Positions 24,819-33,682 of a stretch of 64,000 bases of DNA are shown in pieces. This DNA comes from an uncultured Flavobacteriales bacterium (GTDB lineage: Bacteria; Bacteroidota; Bacteroidia; Flavobacteriales; Crocinitomicaceae), in assembly GCA_946480815.1 (NCBI GenBank), contig CAMLLB010000006.1:1-64000 (forward strand). Reading direction: 5' to 3'. Within the stretch, counting starts at the first letter, position 1, and the number at the start of each line of letters is the position of its first letter. The notes beneath the pieces are model-generated. The model saw only the letters and a list, made by a program, of their open reading frames with translations. It was not told the DNA's origin and did not search any database. Made by a program: the position numbers and the translations under genes.

Positions 24819-25757
24819 TTACTTAAAAAGGTCCACCATCACCTCTCCTCTTCCGGTATTAAAAGGAAAATGAAGTAATTCTTTGATCGTGGCCGAAATA
24901 TCTACCTGGTCATAAGCAGTATTCAACTGGATATTGGATTTAAAATCGGGTGACAATGCGAAAAACTCAATATGTCTGCAGCCCTGACAGTTATCTCCAT
25001 GCCCAGTATATCCTCCCGGAATTCCATCCAGATGCCTTCCATGATCATTTGTTACAATAAGGGTTGTCTTATCTTTATAAATGGGTGAATTCTGAATATA
25101 GTCCCAAATGACACCAATATACTGATCTGTTCTCCGAATGCCATTGATATATCCCATGGAATCACTCTGATGTGCATAATAATCGGGATCTTTGAATGCA
25201 ATCAGCATTAATTTCGGTTGATTGATCGCTAAGGTGTTTAATGCACGCTCCAATGTGACCGAATCTGCCCGGTATCCTCCGGTACCATCACCATTCACGC
25301 CGCAATCGAAAAACGGCCGGTAGAGATTATGATAATCCGGATAAAGGCAATTTGACAGGGCATGCAGCTTATCTTTCGATCCAACGATACAACACTTCGT
25401 ATATGGATCACCGGTACTTTCCAGGTAATACTGAAAAAATGACGGATAATCCGGTAATTGCTCCCCGTTATTTGCAATGGATTGATAGTTTCCCGTACAT
25501 ATTGCGGTATGTCCCGGAATGGTAAATGTTTCACCCTGATTTGAAAAATTTGTGAGGAGTACACCATAATTCGATAAACTATTTCTAACAGGAATGTTGA
25601 TTCGCGAAGGATCACCCCAGGTCTCGGAGTAGCGCGGGCCATCAACCACCACTACGATGACATGTCGTGTTTGATATTCTTTAAGCGGAGCCACTTTATC
25701 ATGTGTACAGGCAATTAACACCAACGACACACAGAGCACTGAAAATAACCGAAACAT
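24819..25757 (-). CDS. Alkaline-phosphatase-superfamily lipoprotein (phosphodiesterase/sulfatase-like)
   Basis: 312 residues. Signal and lipobox MFRLFSVLCVSLVLIAC (Cys17) place it in the envelope. Core motifs match the alkaline phosphatase superfamily: VVVVDGPRYSETW at the first strand, a TIPGHTAICTG segment that would supply the nucleophile Thr, FKDPDYYAHQ, and VTNDHGRHLDG for metal ligands, then GHGDNCQGCRHIEF. The family hydrolyses phosphate or sulfate esters with two zinc ions. The specific substrate (phosphodiester, sulfate ester or lipid head group) is not predictable. Single-gene unit with no near neighbours on its strand. Confidence 0.8.
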   Translation of the reverse strand: MFRLFSVLCVSLVLIACTHDKVAPLKEYQTRHVIVVVVDGPRYSETWGDPSRINIPVRNSLSNYGVLLTNFSNQGETFTIPGHTAICTGNYQSIANNGEQLPDYPSFFQYYLESTGDPYTKCCIVGSKDKLHALSNCLYPDYHNLYRPFFDCGVNGDGTGGYRADSVTLERALNTLAINQPKLMLIAFKDPDYYAHQSDSMGYINGIRRTDQYIGVIWDYIQNSPIYKDKTTLIVTNDHGRHLDGIPGGYTGHGDNCQGCRHIEFFALSPDFKSNIQLNTAYDQVDISATIKELLHFPFNTGRGEVMVDLFK

Positions 25758-25770
25758 GTAGCAAAATACA

Positions 25771-25802
25771 AAAAAATCCCCCAGGTTCGACCTGAGGGAT
25801 TC
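25771..25802 (-). terminator. Intrinsic terminator of yqeY
   Basis: On the minus strand a hairpin (stem ATCCCTCAGGT / ACCTGGGGGAT, loop CGA) is followed by TTTTTT. It lies about 50 nt downstream of the yqeY stop. Confidence 0.9.
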
Positions 25803-25849
25803 TCCAACAATAAAAACAGAGTCTAAGGAAACTCTTGTTTAACAATACA

Positions 25850-26302
25850 TTACAAATTAGCCAAAGCTTCTTTTACCAACTCGGAAACACGCTTTCCATC
25901 AGCTTTTCCAGCCAACTGCCCGTTTACCGGTCCCATTACTTTCCCCATATCCTGAGGTCCGGTAGCACCGATTTCCGCAATTTTTGCATTGATCACCTGA
26001 CGCACTTCCTCATCAGACATCATTTTTGGTAAATAGTCTTCCAATACTTTAGCCTGAAACAATTCTTCTTCTGCCAAATCGTTTCTTCCCTGCTCAACAT
26101 AAATCTGGTAGGTTTCCATGCGTTGCTTATGAAGCTTCAAAACAATTTTGTTTGCTACTTCTTCTGTCAACTCACCGGAACCTCCCGACGTTGCTTCAAG
26201 CAGTAATTTACTTTTAATATCACGCAAAACCGCAAGGCGTTCTTTCTCCTTGGCAAGCATTGCATTCTTTATATCCTGATTTATTTTTTCTGTGAAATCC
26301 AT
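25850..26302 (-). CDS. yqeY: GatB/YqeY-domain protein
   Basis: 150 residues, all of it one YqeY domain: helical, with KEKERLAVLRDIKSKLL, DLAEEELFQAKVLEDYLPKMMSDEEV and the conserved TGPQDMGKVMGPV near the C-terminus. The domain is homologous to the tRNA-binding tail of the GatB amidotransferase subunit; free-standing YqeY proteins are common and thought to bind tRNA or assist amidotransferase, but no firm function is known. It follows ftsZ on the same strand after a 81-nt spacer filled with a palindromic element and ends at a terminator. Confidence 0.9.
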   Translation of the reverse strand: MDFTEKINQDIKNAMLAKEKERLAVLRDIKSKLLLEATSGGSGELTEEVANKIVLKLHKQRMETYQIYVEQGRNDLAEEELFQAKVLEDYLPKMMSDEEVRQVINAKIAEIGATGPQDMGKVMGPVNGQLAGKADGKRVSELVKEALANL

Positions 26303-26316
26303 TTCATTTTAGATTT

Positions 26317-26382
26317 AAGACTGAAGACAAAAGACCACAGACAGATTTGTCTTTAGTCTCATGTCTTTGGTCTAAAAGTCTT
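26317..26382. repeat. Imperfect inverted repeat after ftsZ (AAGAC-type)
   Basis: AAGACTGAAGACAAAAGACC pairs imperfectly with GGTCT-AAAAGTCTT, and internally AGACAGATTTGTCT forms a further hairpin. It fills the gap between the ftsZ stop and the yqeY start, probably forming a 3' structure on the ftsZ message. Confidence 0.6.
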
Positions 26383-26383
26383 A

Positions 26384-27922
26384 TTAATCTACGTTATCGT
26401 GCAAGAACGAATTGTTTGTTTTAATTCCGTCATCTGAAAGTCCGAAACGGCTCACATTGGATTCTTCGCTTTTTACGACCTGGTCCAAATGAATGTTTCT
26501 TCTCACAAATGCCGGCTCATCTTCCAATTCTTTCAAGCCTTCCGCTTTCTTCAATTTATTATTGTAATTCTTGATGCGTTCCATACGCTCCAAATTACGA
26601 CGTTGTAATTCTTCTGCGCTTACCGGAGCTTTCTGAACTACATTTTCCAATTCAACTTTTGCTTCAGTTTCATCTTCCAGGAAATAACGCTTAGGCTCTT
26701 CCTTCTCTTCAACTGAAGGAGTCGACATTGGAGTTGACATCGGCTTTGCCTCTGATTTCATTTCCCAGTCGAACTCAATTGTCCCGGAATTAGTTGTCTT
26801 GATCTCTTCTGCTTTCGGTTCTGATTTCAAAAACGGCTCTTCTTCCTTTTTCTCAGGAACAACCTGGTGAGTCGGAGAAGTCAACGGAGTTTTGATCTCA
26901 TTTTTCGGTTCGTCTTCCAAAACAGAAACTGTTTTTTCAGGAGCTTTTTCAAAACCCGTGAACGGAGAAGAATTGAATCCAGTTGCCACCAAAGTCACGC
27001 TCAATTTGTTTCCTAAGCTTGGATCGTATCCATGACCCCAGATAACATCTGCAGTTGATCCTGCTTCGTCCTGGATGTAATCAGTGATTTCACCGATCTC
27101 GTCCATCGTTACTTCGATATCACCGTAAGTGATGTTCAACAAGATGTATTTCGCACCTTCAATGTTGTTATCATTCAACAATGGAGAGTTCAATGCCTCC
27201 TGAACAGCTGTAATCGCACGGCCTTCACCTTCCGCAACAGATGATCCCATAATCGCAACACCTGAATCACGCATTACCGTGTTCACATCATTGAAATCCA
27301 CGTTGATTGCACCTGTTGTAGTGATCACATCCGCAATTCCTTTTGCAGCTGTAGCCAACACGTTATCTGCCATAGCGAATGCCTGAGCCAATGACATGTT
27401 TCCACCAACTTCACGTAAGCGTTCGTTATTGATTACCAATAACGTGTCAACACACTGGCGCATGACGTCCAATCCTTCTTCTGCCTGCTGGCGTCGACGA
27501 CGGCCTTCAAAAGCGAAAGGAACCGTCACAATACCTACAGTCAATATATTTAATTCTTTAGCAACCTGTGCAATTACCGGTGCAGCACCTGTTCCGGTAC
27601 CACCACCCATTCCTGCCGTAACGAAAACCATTTTGGTTCCGCTTGAAAGCAAGGAACGGATATCGTCGATATTCTCAACAGCAGCGTTTCTACCAATTTC
27701 AGGAATTGCACCCGCACCACGTCCTTCAGTTAAGCTTGGCCCTAACTGAATTTTATAAGGCACGGGAGAAATATCCAAAGCCTGACGGTCTGTATTACAA
27801 ACGATGAAATCAACACCTTTGATTTCCTGATCGAACATGTGGTTTACAGCATTACTTCCACCACCACCAACACCAATCACCTTGATAATTGAAGTTGTTC
27901 CTTTTGGCAAATCGAATTCCAT
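26384..27922 (-). CDS. ftsZ: Cell division GTPase FtsZ
   Basis: 512 residues, the tubulin-like GTPase that forms the division ring. The GTP-binding domain has the tubulin signature GGGTGTG at 106-112, NTD(R) at about 43-46, and the T7-loop region NVDFNDVNTVM. The globular core ends around residue 315. The tail is long (about 190 residues) and acidic, as in other Bacteroidota, and ends in a conserved RFGLSDDGIKTNNSFLHDNVD-type peptide that binds FtsA and other partners. It is transcribed after ftsA, 123 nt downstream; the leader holds a TTG/AAC-rich stretch and A-runs just before ATG. Confidence 0.98.
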   Translation of the reverse strand: MEFDLPKGTTSIIKVIGVGGGGSNAVNHMFDQEIKGVDFIVCNTDRQALDISPVPYKIQLGPSLTEGRGAGAIPEIGRNAAVENIDDIRSLLSSGTKMVFVTAGMGGGTGTGAAPVIAQVAKELNILTVGIVTVPFAFEGRRRRQQAEEGLDVMRQCVDTLLVINNERLREVGGNMSLAQAFAMADNVLATAAKGIADVITTTGAINVDFNDVNTVMRDSGVAIMGSSVAEGEGRAITAVQEALNSPLLNDNNIEGAKYILLNITYGDIEVTMDEIGEITDYIQDEAGSTADVIWGHGYDPSLGNKLSVTLVATGFNSSPFTGFEKAPEKTVSVLEDEPKNEIKTPLTSPTHQVVPEKKEEEPFLKSEPKAEEIKTTNSGTIEFDWEMKSEAKPMSTPMSTPSVEEKEEPKRYFLEDETEAKVELENVVQKAPVSAEELQRRNLERMERIKNYNNKLKKAEGLKELEDEPAFVRRNIHLDQVVKSEESNVSRFGLSDDGIKTNNSFLHDNVD

Positions 27923-28045
27923 ATGCTTTTTTTTATTGTTGTTGTTATTGTTGTCTTTTAATACGTCCGCTCAACCGGTGTTACATCAGTTAAACTTCCC
28001 ATGCTGCCATTCCGGGTCAAAAAACCCGTCGTGGCTAATATACTA

Positions 28046-29332
28046 TTACTCCTCTTCCGCGAAGAAATTTTTACTCTTTGTTAACAAAGTATCGAAGAAA
28101 CTTCCTCTTGTTTTCGTAGAATGTGTTTTCACTTGTCCGGAAACCGATTCAACTTGTTTCTGCGGTGTATCATTCTCAAATCCTTTCATCACCAACCCGA
28201 TACCTGTAGCGTACATCGGAGAAGTAATTGCTTCGATTGTGTTGGTAGATGCCAGATGCTCCGTCGGAAGGCCGATACGTGTGGTCATTCCCGTCATGTA
28301 TTCAAATAACTGAGTGATGTGCTTCAATTGAGAACCACCACCCGTTACCACGATACCTGCGATCATTTTCTTTTCGTATCCGGAATTCACGATCTCATAA
28401 TGAACATGCTCGATGATTTCTTCCATACGCGCCTGGATGATGCTCGCCAAATTGCGAAGCGTGATCTCTTTCGGATCTCTTCCACGTAAACCAGGAATAC
28501 ATACCACCTCTGTTTCCAAGCTTTCAGAAGCCAATGCAGAACCAAATTTCACTTTCAAAGCTTCCGCGTGACGGCGAAGAATTGTACAACCTTCTTTGAT
28601 ATCATCTGTAATAACATTACCACCGAAAGGAATTACCGCAGTATGACGAATCACTCCTTCATGGAAGATCGCTACATCTGTTGTCCCACCACCGATATCT
28701 ACCAAAACAACTCCGGCTTCTTTTTCTTCATCATTCAAAACCGCATCTGCAGAAGCAATGGGTTCCAAAATGATATCTTTCACCTGAAGACCTGCCTTAT
28801 CGACACACACTTTGATATTCTTAGCCGCATTGATCTGACCCGTAATGATGTGGAAATTTGCTTCCAAACGAACTCCCATCATACCAATCGGGTCAATAAT
28901 ACCCTGCTCGTTGTCAACAATGTATTCCTGTGGCAGCACGTGGATAATTTCTTCTCCCGGAGGCATCACCAACTTGTACATGTCGTCGATCAATGCATTG
29001 ATATCTTTTTGAGAAATCTCCGTATCCGGATTATTTCGTGTGTAAATTCCTCTATGTTGCAAGCTCTTGATATGCTGACCGGCAATTCCGACATTCACAA
29101 CCCGAATGATCAGATCTGCATCCACACGGTTTTGAGCTTCTTCTACTGCGGACTTAATAGACTGAACAGTTTTTTCAATATTGGACACGATTCCTCTGGC
29201 AACGCCCAAAGACTCGCTTTTACCCATGGAAATAATTTCAATTTTCCCATGTTCATTTTTCGTACCAACTAAACATGCAATCTTAGTTGTTCCAATATCC
29301 AATCCAACTACAATCTTTTTTCCCGCTGACAT
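28046..29332 (-). CDS. ftsA: Cell division protein FtsA
   Basis: 428 residues, actin-like ATPase that ties FtsZ filaments to the membrane. Phosphate-binding motifs include VVGLDIGTTKIACLVG near the N-terminus, VDIGGGTTDVAIFHEG around residue 205 and IVVTGGGSQLKHI. The C-terminal amphipathic helix for membrane attachment is RGSFFDTLLTKSKNFF. It heads an ftsA-ftsZ unit that is separated from ftsQ by plus-strand two-component genes, unlike the usual continuous dcw order. An AAGGAG site 4 nt upstream of ATG is unusual for the phylum. Confidence 0.97.
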   Translation of the reverse strand: MSAGKKIVVGLDIGTTKIACLVGTKNEHGKIEIISMGKSESLGVARGIVSNIEKTVQSIKSAVEEAQNRVDADLIIRVVNVGIAGQHIKSLQHRGIYTRNNPDTEISQKDINALIDDMYKLVMPPGEEIIHVLPQEYIVDNEQGIIDPIGMMGVRLEANFHIITGQINAAKNIKVCVDKAGLQVKDIILEPIASADAVLNDEEKEAGVVLVDIGGGTTDVAIFHEGVIRHTAVIPFGGNVITDDIKEGCTILRRHAEALKVKFGSALASESLETEVVCIPGLRGRDPKEITLRNLASIIQARMEEIIEHVHYEIVNSGYEKKMIAGIVVTGGGSQLKHITQLFEYMTGMTTRIGLPTEHLASTNTIEAITSPMYATGIGLVMKGFENDTPQKQVESVSGQVKTHSTKTRGSFFDTLLTKSKNFFAEEE

Positions 29333-29336
29333 AAAT

Positions 29337-29342
29337 CTCCTT
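29337..29342 (-). promoter_or_regulatory. Shine-Dalgarno-like AAGGAG before ftsA
   Basis: Minus strand AAGGAG, 4 nt before the ftsA ATG. Most genes here have only A-rich leaders, and Flavobacterium ribosomes are reported to hide the anti-Shine-Dalgarno sequence, so this site may mark special translational control rather than ordinary initiation. Confidence 0.5.
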
Positions 29343-29498
29343 ATTTCTTCAACCTACGTCCTGTTGATTACTGCCAGGACTAAATCCGACCGCCTTTTAA
29401 CAGAAGTTAATCGAATTTCATCCAATTAAATCTTGTTTTTATCGGGTAAAAACCATTACATGTCGATGTTTTGCTTCTTACCCAAGATACGGTATGTA

Positions 29499-29506
29499 CA
29501 AACTTA
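29499..29506 (-). promoter_or_regulatory. Candidate -7 box for ftsA-ftsZ
   Basis: Minus strand TAAGTTTG matches TAnnTTTG, about 167 nt upstream of ftsA, giving a long leader. No -33 TTG at the expected distance. Confidence 0.3.
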
Positions 29507-29698
29507 AATTTTATTTTGTCGCATTTTTCGTGAATTTAGAATACTTATTAAACAACTATTGTTAATAAAGATGCGCTTATTTTTTAGCCTAAAATCCACC
29601 TTTACCTCAATAAAACCAAGGCCTTTCAACTACAATGTTAATTATCAGCTTCTTCACATTTCGGAAACAAAAAATTATTTTAACTTTAATGACTACGC

Positions 29699-31684
29699 AT
29701 GAAACTAATTATTGCCATGTCAAAACGACTTTTGATCGTACTATTACTACTGTTGGTTTTCCAGCCTTTGAACGCCCAAAAAACGGACCTTCAAAGACTT
29801 GAGGATTTAAAGCTTAAAATCAAGCAGGCAACTTATTACGACAGTTCAACTGTTTTCTCACTCGGAAAACAATGTATTCAACTGGCAAAAAAACTTCACA
29901 AGGAAAATGAAATTGGTTATGTCTACCAGTACTATGGAAGTTTTAACTACTATGCCAATAAGTTGGATGAAGCAAAAAAATACTACGCCAAAAGTATTGT
30001 CATAGGTGAAAATACAAAAGATCTCAAATTGATCAATTCTACCCAAATCCGGCTTAATTTTCTCATACTGGACCAGGATGTGCTGGAAGCCGAGGACGGT
30101 TTCAAGAAATTAATGAAGGATGCACAAAGAGGACATTACATTGACAACGAGCTGGAAATTTACAACGGGTTGGGGATTATGTTCGAAACCAGGCTCATGT
30201 ATGACAAAGCTACCGAAAACTACCTGAAAGGCCTGCGGATAGCTGAGAAATACGATAAAAAATTTGCAACCGGATACCTGCTTAACAACCTGGCACTGCT
30301 CAAGCTGAAAGCAAAAAAATATACCGAAGCAAAAAAGGACCTGGAACGCGCGTTGATCCTTGCGACAGAGACCAATCAATCACGTCTGCGCTTAAACGTC
30401 TTGAATAACCTTGGTTTAGTGACTCATGAGATCAAAGATTTCAAAGGCTCCATCATCCATTATAAACAAACCGTTCTGGAAGCTAAGAAAATCGGTTTTC
30501 CGGCAGGAATCCTTGCCGCATATATCAATCTGTCATCTTCTTTCCTGGACAATAAGCAACTTACAGAAGCTTCAAAAAGCAGTGACTCGGCACTTGCAAT
30601 CATTCAAACATACCGCGATCCGCTTTTCCTGATCAATGCATACATTATCAGAGGAATGGTTTCAACCGAACAAAAAGATTTTGCAACAGCCAAGCGCTGC
30701 ATTGATTCGGTCCGTTTTTATTTAAAGTCTTACAATGACCCCAATTTCAAAAAGGAATTAATTGCTTTGCAATCCAAACTGGCTGCTGCACAGGGAAATT
30801 TCAAACTGGCTTATGAGTTAGAACAGGAATTCAGCAGTTTATCCGACAGTATTCGCGAAGTTTCGAATGAAAATGAACAAACAAGACTGCAGACCATTTA
30901 CGGGAAAGAACGTCTTGAAAACGAACTGACGGATTCCAGACAGCGAAACAAGATCCTACGAACCAAAAGTGAATTAAAGTCGGCCAATTACCGTTTTATA
31001 TTCCTGGTCATTCTATCCATATTCCTCCTTGCTCTTGCCGCAATCTACATTTACAATGTTCGCAAATCACGCAAAATAAAATCCGTTTTTTCGCAAAAAT
31101 TAATTGAACAAATTGATGAAGAACGCTCCCGGATTTCCAAAGACCTTCATGATGACATCGGTCAAAGTTTAGCGGTAGTCAAGTCAAAACTAAATTTGTT
31201 TGCCAGCGGTAAGATTACGCAACTCGAAGGAGTAGATGCAGAGATTGGAGATATCCTGGAGCAAACACGGGTTTTGAGTCATCAACTACATCCAACCGCA
31301 CTGGAAAAAATCGGCCTGGAACGCGCATTGAATTCCATTATTGAAAAAACACAATCAGGGACCGATATGCTTTGCAATTTTGACTTTGACCTGGATGGGA
31401 AGGACCTCGATCTGGAGACCAGTTCTCAAATTTATCGCATCATCCAGGAATGCATTTCAAATACCATCAAACACGCAAATGCAAGTGCTCTGAAAGTCAG
31501 TGTCGAGTACAAAAATGAGCAATTGATTATCCAATACCGCGATAATGGGATCGGTATTAGCGATTCACAAAACAAACTCGGACTTGGCCTTTTAACAATT
31601 CAGGAACGCACAGCCATTGTCGGTGGTCACCTGGAAATGAAGACAGGTACAAACAAAGGGATTTCTCTCACAATAACTATTTAA
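29699..31684 (+). CDS. TPR-containing sensor histidine kinase (HisKA_3 type)
   Basis: 661 residues. A signal/membrane start (MSKRLLIVLLLLLVFQPLNA; a start at the inner Met 7 is equally possible) is followed by a periplasmic region of about 380 residues made of tetratricopeptide repeats (for example EIYNGLGIMFETRLMYDKATENYLKGL), a coiled coil, one membrane segment (about 440-458, FIFLVILSIFLLALAAIYIY), then the dimerisation helix with phospho-His484 in SKDLHDDIGQ and a HATPase with NTIKHANA, RDNGIG and GLGLLTIQERT. The NarL-type response regulator follows immediately (TAAATG). The stimulus is unknown. It is inserted between ftsQ and ftsA on the opposite strand. Confidence 0.92.
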   Translation: MKLIIAMSKRLLIVLLLLLVFQPLNAQKTDLQRLEDLKLKIKQATYYDSSTVFSLGKQCIQLAKKLHKENEIGYVYQYYGSFNYYANKLDEAKKYYAKSIVIGENTKDLKLINSTQIRLNFLILDQDVLEAEDGFKKLMKDAQRGHYIDNELEIYNGLGIMFETRLMYDKATENYLKGLRIAEKYDKKFATGYLLNNLALLKLKAKKYTEAKKDLERALILATETNQSRLRLNVLNNLGLVTHEIKDFKGSIIHYKQTVLEAKKIGFPAGILAAYINLSSSFLDNKQLTEASKSSDSALAIIQTYRDPLFLINAYIIRGMVSTEQKDFATAKRCIDSVRFYLKSYNDPNFKKELIALQSKLAAAQGNFKLAYELEQEFSSLSDSIREVSNENEQTRLQTIYGKERLENELTDSRQRNKILRTKSELKSANYRFIFLVILSIFLLALAAIYIYNVRKSRKIKSVFSQKLIEQIDEERSRISKDLHDDIGQSLAVVKSKLNLFASGKITQLEGVDAEIGDILEQTRVLSHQLHPTALEKIGLERALNSIIEKTQSGTDMLCNFDFDLDGKDLDLETSSQIYRIIQECISNTIKHANASALKVSVEYKNEQLIIQYRDNGIGISDSQNKLGLGLLTIQERTAIVGGHLEMKTGTNKGISLTITI

Positions 31685-32344
31685 ATGAAGGTAATTTTAG
31701 CAGACGATCATCCTATTTTCAGAAGCGGTTTAAAATTTCTTCTGGAATCTTCATTTGATCATGTTGAGATCCAAGCCTATGAAAACGGTTCCCTGGTAGT
31801 AGAAAACATCCCATTGTTTAATCCGGACATCGTACTTTTGGATATTGACATGCCGGTTCTGAACGGACTGGAAGCATGCTCCATTATTCAACGAAAACAT
31901 CCCGATCTGGCGGTTATTATCCTTTCCATTCACAAAACAACAGACGTCATTAAACTTGCCTTTTACAATGGTGCCAGGGGCTATTTGATTAAGGACAATA
32001 CTTCGGAAGAAATTGTTGAATGCATCAATTGGGTATTGGATGGTAAAACATACCTCCCACTCATTTTAAGAAATCAATTCGATAAGCGCGAGCCAGATCC
32101 GCGAATGGAATTAATTACAGATGAAATCAATTCACTGACACCAACCGAACTGAAAGTACTCAAACTTGTGAGCAAAAAATACTCCAGTAAAGAAATTGCG
32201 AATTTGCTTTTTGTTTCTCCGAAATCTGTGGAAAATTACCGTTCCCGGATTTGCAAAAAATTGAATTTGGATGCCCGCAATAACAGTTTAATTCTATGGG
32301 TAATGGAAAACAAATTCCTATTGGATTCGGATCAAATTAAATAA
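31685..32344 (+). CDS. LuxR/NarL-family response regulator
   Basis: 219 residues. The receiver domain (1-120) has acidic pair Asp7/Asp8, phosphoacceptor Asp53 in LLDIDMP and Lys103 in LIKDN. The C-terminal LuxR helix-turn-helix is LTPTELKVLKLVSKKYSSKEIANLLFVSPKSVENYRSRI (about 152-190). The ATG directly abuts the kinase stop codon, so it is the cognate partner. Targets unknown. It is the last gene of this two-gene unit; beyond it lies a 530-nt gene-poor stretch. Confidence 0.94.
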   Translation: MKVILADDHPIFRSGLKFLLESSFDHVEIQAYENGSLVVENIPLFNPDIVLLDIDMPVLNGLEACSIIQRKHPDLAVIILSIHKTTDVIKLAFYNGARGYLIKDNTSEEIVECINWVLDGKTYLPLILRNQFDKREPDPRMELITDEINSLTPTELKVLKLVSKKYSSKEIANLLFVSPKSVENYRSRICKKLNLDARNNSLILWVMENKFLLDSDQIK

Positions 32345-32424
32345 GTTTCTCCACAAACAACAAAGAGATCCTACTTTCATAAAATCTCTTTATTTCGGGG
32401 CATAGTTGTGCGTACCTGTATACC

Positions 32425-32717
32425 TTAAGCAGTAGTAAGTAGTGGTGTCTGATTTAAAACAATCCTGTTTGAATTGATTCGCAACCCGCTCCCACTGGGA
32501 ATATCAATCGCTGCAAAAACGTGAATATAACCAGTAGGAGCTTTATTGTTGCTTGCAAGTATTCAGTTGGCATCTCTCCATTTTCACTTCATTAATCAAA
32601 GAAGCGTCCACTACCAAGTTGAATGGTTTGCAGATGATTTAACGTAATATCCTGTCGTGTTACAGAACTAAAATACACAACGTTGAAAAAAAGTAGTAGT
32701 AGATTATTACGTATCAT
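32425..32717 (-). pseudogene. Possible decayed small secreted-protein gene
   Basis: The minus strand has an ATG at 32717 that opens a signal-peptide-like frame (MIRNNLLLLFFNVVYFSSV, 41 codons, stop at 32592). Overlapping frames continue with LVVDASLINEVKMERCQLNT and then GYIHVFAAIDIPSGSGLRIN, ending in a stop at 32425. Read together this looks like one protein of about 95 residues broken by two frameshifts. A TAGATTTG -7-like box lies 40 nt upstream of the ATG (32757-32764). I recognise no family, and random open frames cannot be excluded. Confidence 0.25.
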
Positions 32718-32787
32718 CAATGCTTTAAAAATATCCTTGAGCTAAATTTGCCTGGACAAATCTAAATTTACAAAAGCATATATTTAA

Positions 32788-32802
32788 GAGGGCTGCCCCC
32801 TC
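32788..32802 (-). terminator. Weak hairpin downstream of ftsQ
   Basis: GAGGG / CCCTC stem with a short loop and A/T-rich flanks, 70-90 nt after the ftsQ stop. Only a five-pair stem, so termination here is uncertain. Confidence 0.35.
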
Positions 32803-32874
32803 AAAAAATAGTTACTAAACTTTAGTGAGAAAAAATTACAACAATACAGATTAATATTGTTCGAAATCAAACTG

Positions 32875-33681
32875 TTAGAGCGTATCCCGAAGATAAGTAC
32901 ACACCACTTGATTGCGGTATTTCAGGTTGATGGTTTTATATTTATTCCATCCGACATACGGAAGGCCATTGGTGTAAAAAACAACCAGTTTTTTGAGTTT
33001 TTCGCTAATATCCCGTTCGGAAGGAGCGGGACCTAAAACGATGCGTTGTGCCCCCACTCTCGGGATCAGGATGAAATCTCCCCAACGATCCCTGTGCACC
33101 TGGCTTATTTGAGCGCTTAAAAACGCATTTTCATGAATGACTTTCGCAATATGAAAAATCTCATCCAGACTACGATCGTTCTTTAATTTGGGATCCGCCT
33201 CGATATCACTCACCAACAGGGTATCGGATTTATCTTTGATATTCCCGGTAAAAACCAGGATTCGTGCCGTGAAATTCGGAGTAGGATCCATAGTTGCACC
33301 TTTTGAATCGATGTAAAAGCTCTCACCGAATTGATTGAAGACCCGTGCATATGGTTGCCGTACTTTTAGTTTGATCCCCCAATTTCCGCCTAACTGCTTA
33401 AATACATTCACCTCTTCAACCTCATGCATTTTCCGGATATGCTCTTCAATTGCTTTTGTATTGAGATTCTTCATGAGTTGATTCGGATAAAAAAGGTTCA
33501 GTCGTTTCAAGCGGATCAGTAGCTCACTTTCCGTTAAGAATGCATTTTCATCCACAACTGAAATCGAAATATTCGGATCATGAACGATCGCCTCATCCTG
33601 GTTTTTACGCGCCATGAACAGCACCACGATGATGACAACAGCAAACAAAGCCCAAGCTACTATTTTCAGTTTCCCTTTCAA
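32875..33681 (-). CDS. ftsQ: Cell division protein FtsQ
   Basis: 268 residues. A short cytoplasmic start, one membrane segment (about 7-23, VAWALFAVVIIVVLFMA), then a POTRA-like domain (about 35-110, with LTESELLIRLKRLNLFYPNQLM) and the FtsQ beta domain ending YVGWNKYKTINLKYRNQVVCT. FtsQ links FtsL/FtsB-like proteins to the septal synthase. The identity rests on topology, size and its place right after murC (gap of one nucleotide), as sequence conservation in Bacteroidota FtsQ is low. It ends the minus-strand dcw operon, since ftsA lies beyond the inserted two-component genes. Confidence 0.88.
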   Translation of the reverse strand: MKGKLKIVAWALFAVVIIVVLFMARKNQDEAIVHDPNISISVVDENAFLTESELLIRLKRLNLFYPNQLMKNLNTKAIEEHIRKMHEVEEVNVFKQLGGNWGIKLKVRQPYARVFNQFGESFYIDSKGATMDPTPNFTARILVFTGNIKDKSDTLLVSDIEADPKLKNDRSLDEIFHIAKVIHENAFLSAQISQVHRDRWGDFILIPRVGAQRIVLGPAPSERDISEKLKKLVVFYTNGLPYVGWNKYKTINLKYRNQVVCTYLRDTL

Positions 33682-33682
33682 A

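Larger units (their letters stand above)
29333..29698. other. Intergenic region between ftsA and the histidine kinase gene
   Basis: 366 nt without a convincing gene. On the minus strand it holds the ftsA leader with AAGGAG at 29337-29342 and a TAAGTTTG -7-like box at 29499-29506. On the plus strand a weak TAACTTTA box stands at 29681-29688 before the kinase. No -33 partners, hairpins of note or small ORFs with signal peptides were seen. Confidence 0.6.
32345..32874. other. Gene-poor region between the response regulator and ftsQ
   Basis: 530 nt with no intact gene. On the minus strand I see a decayed short reading frame (listed separately) and, nearer ftsQ, a weak hairpin GAGGGGGCAGCCCTC at 32788-32802 that could end the ftsQ transcript. 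The plus strand after the regulator has no clear terminator. Confidence 0.6.

Noticed and set aside
27930..27960. (GTT)n tract before ftsZ as a phase-variable repeat
   Set aside because: The units are imperfect and lie in a non-coding leader; A-rich leaders are usual in this phylum.
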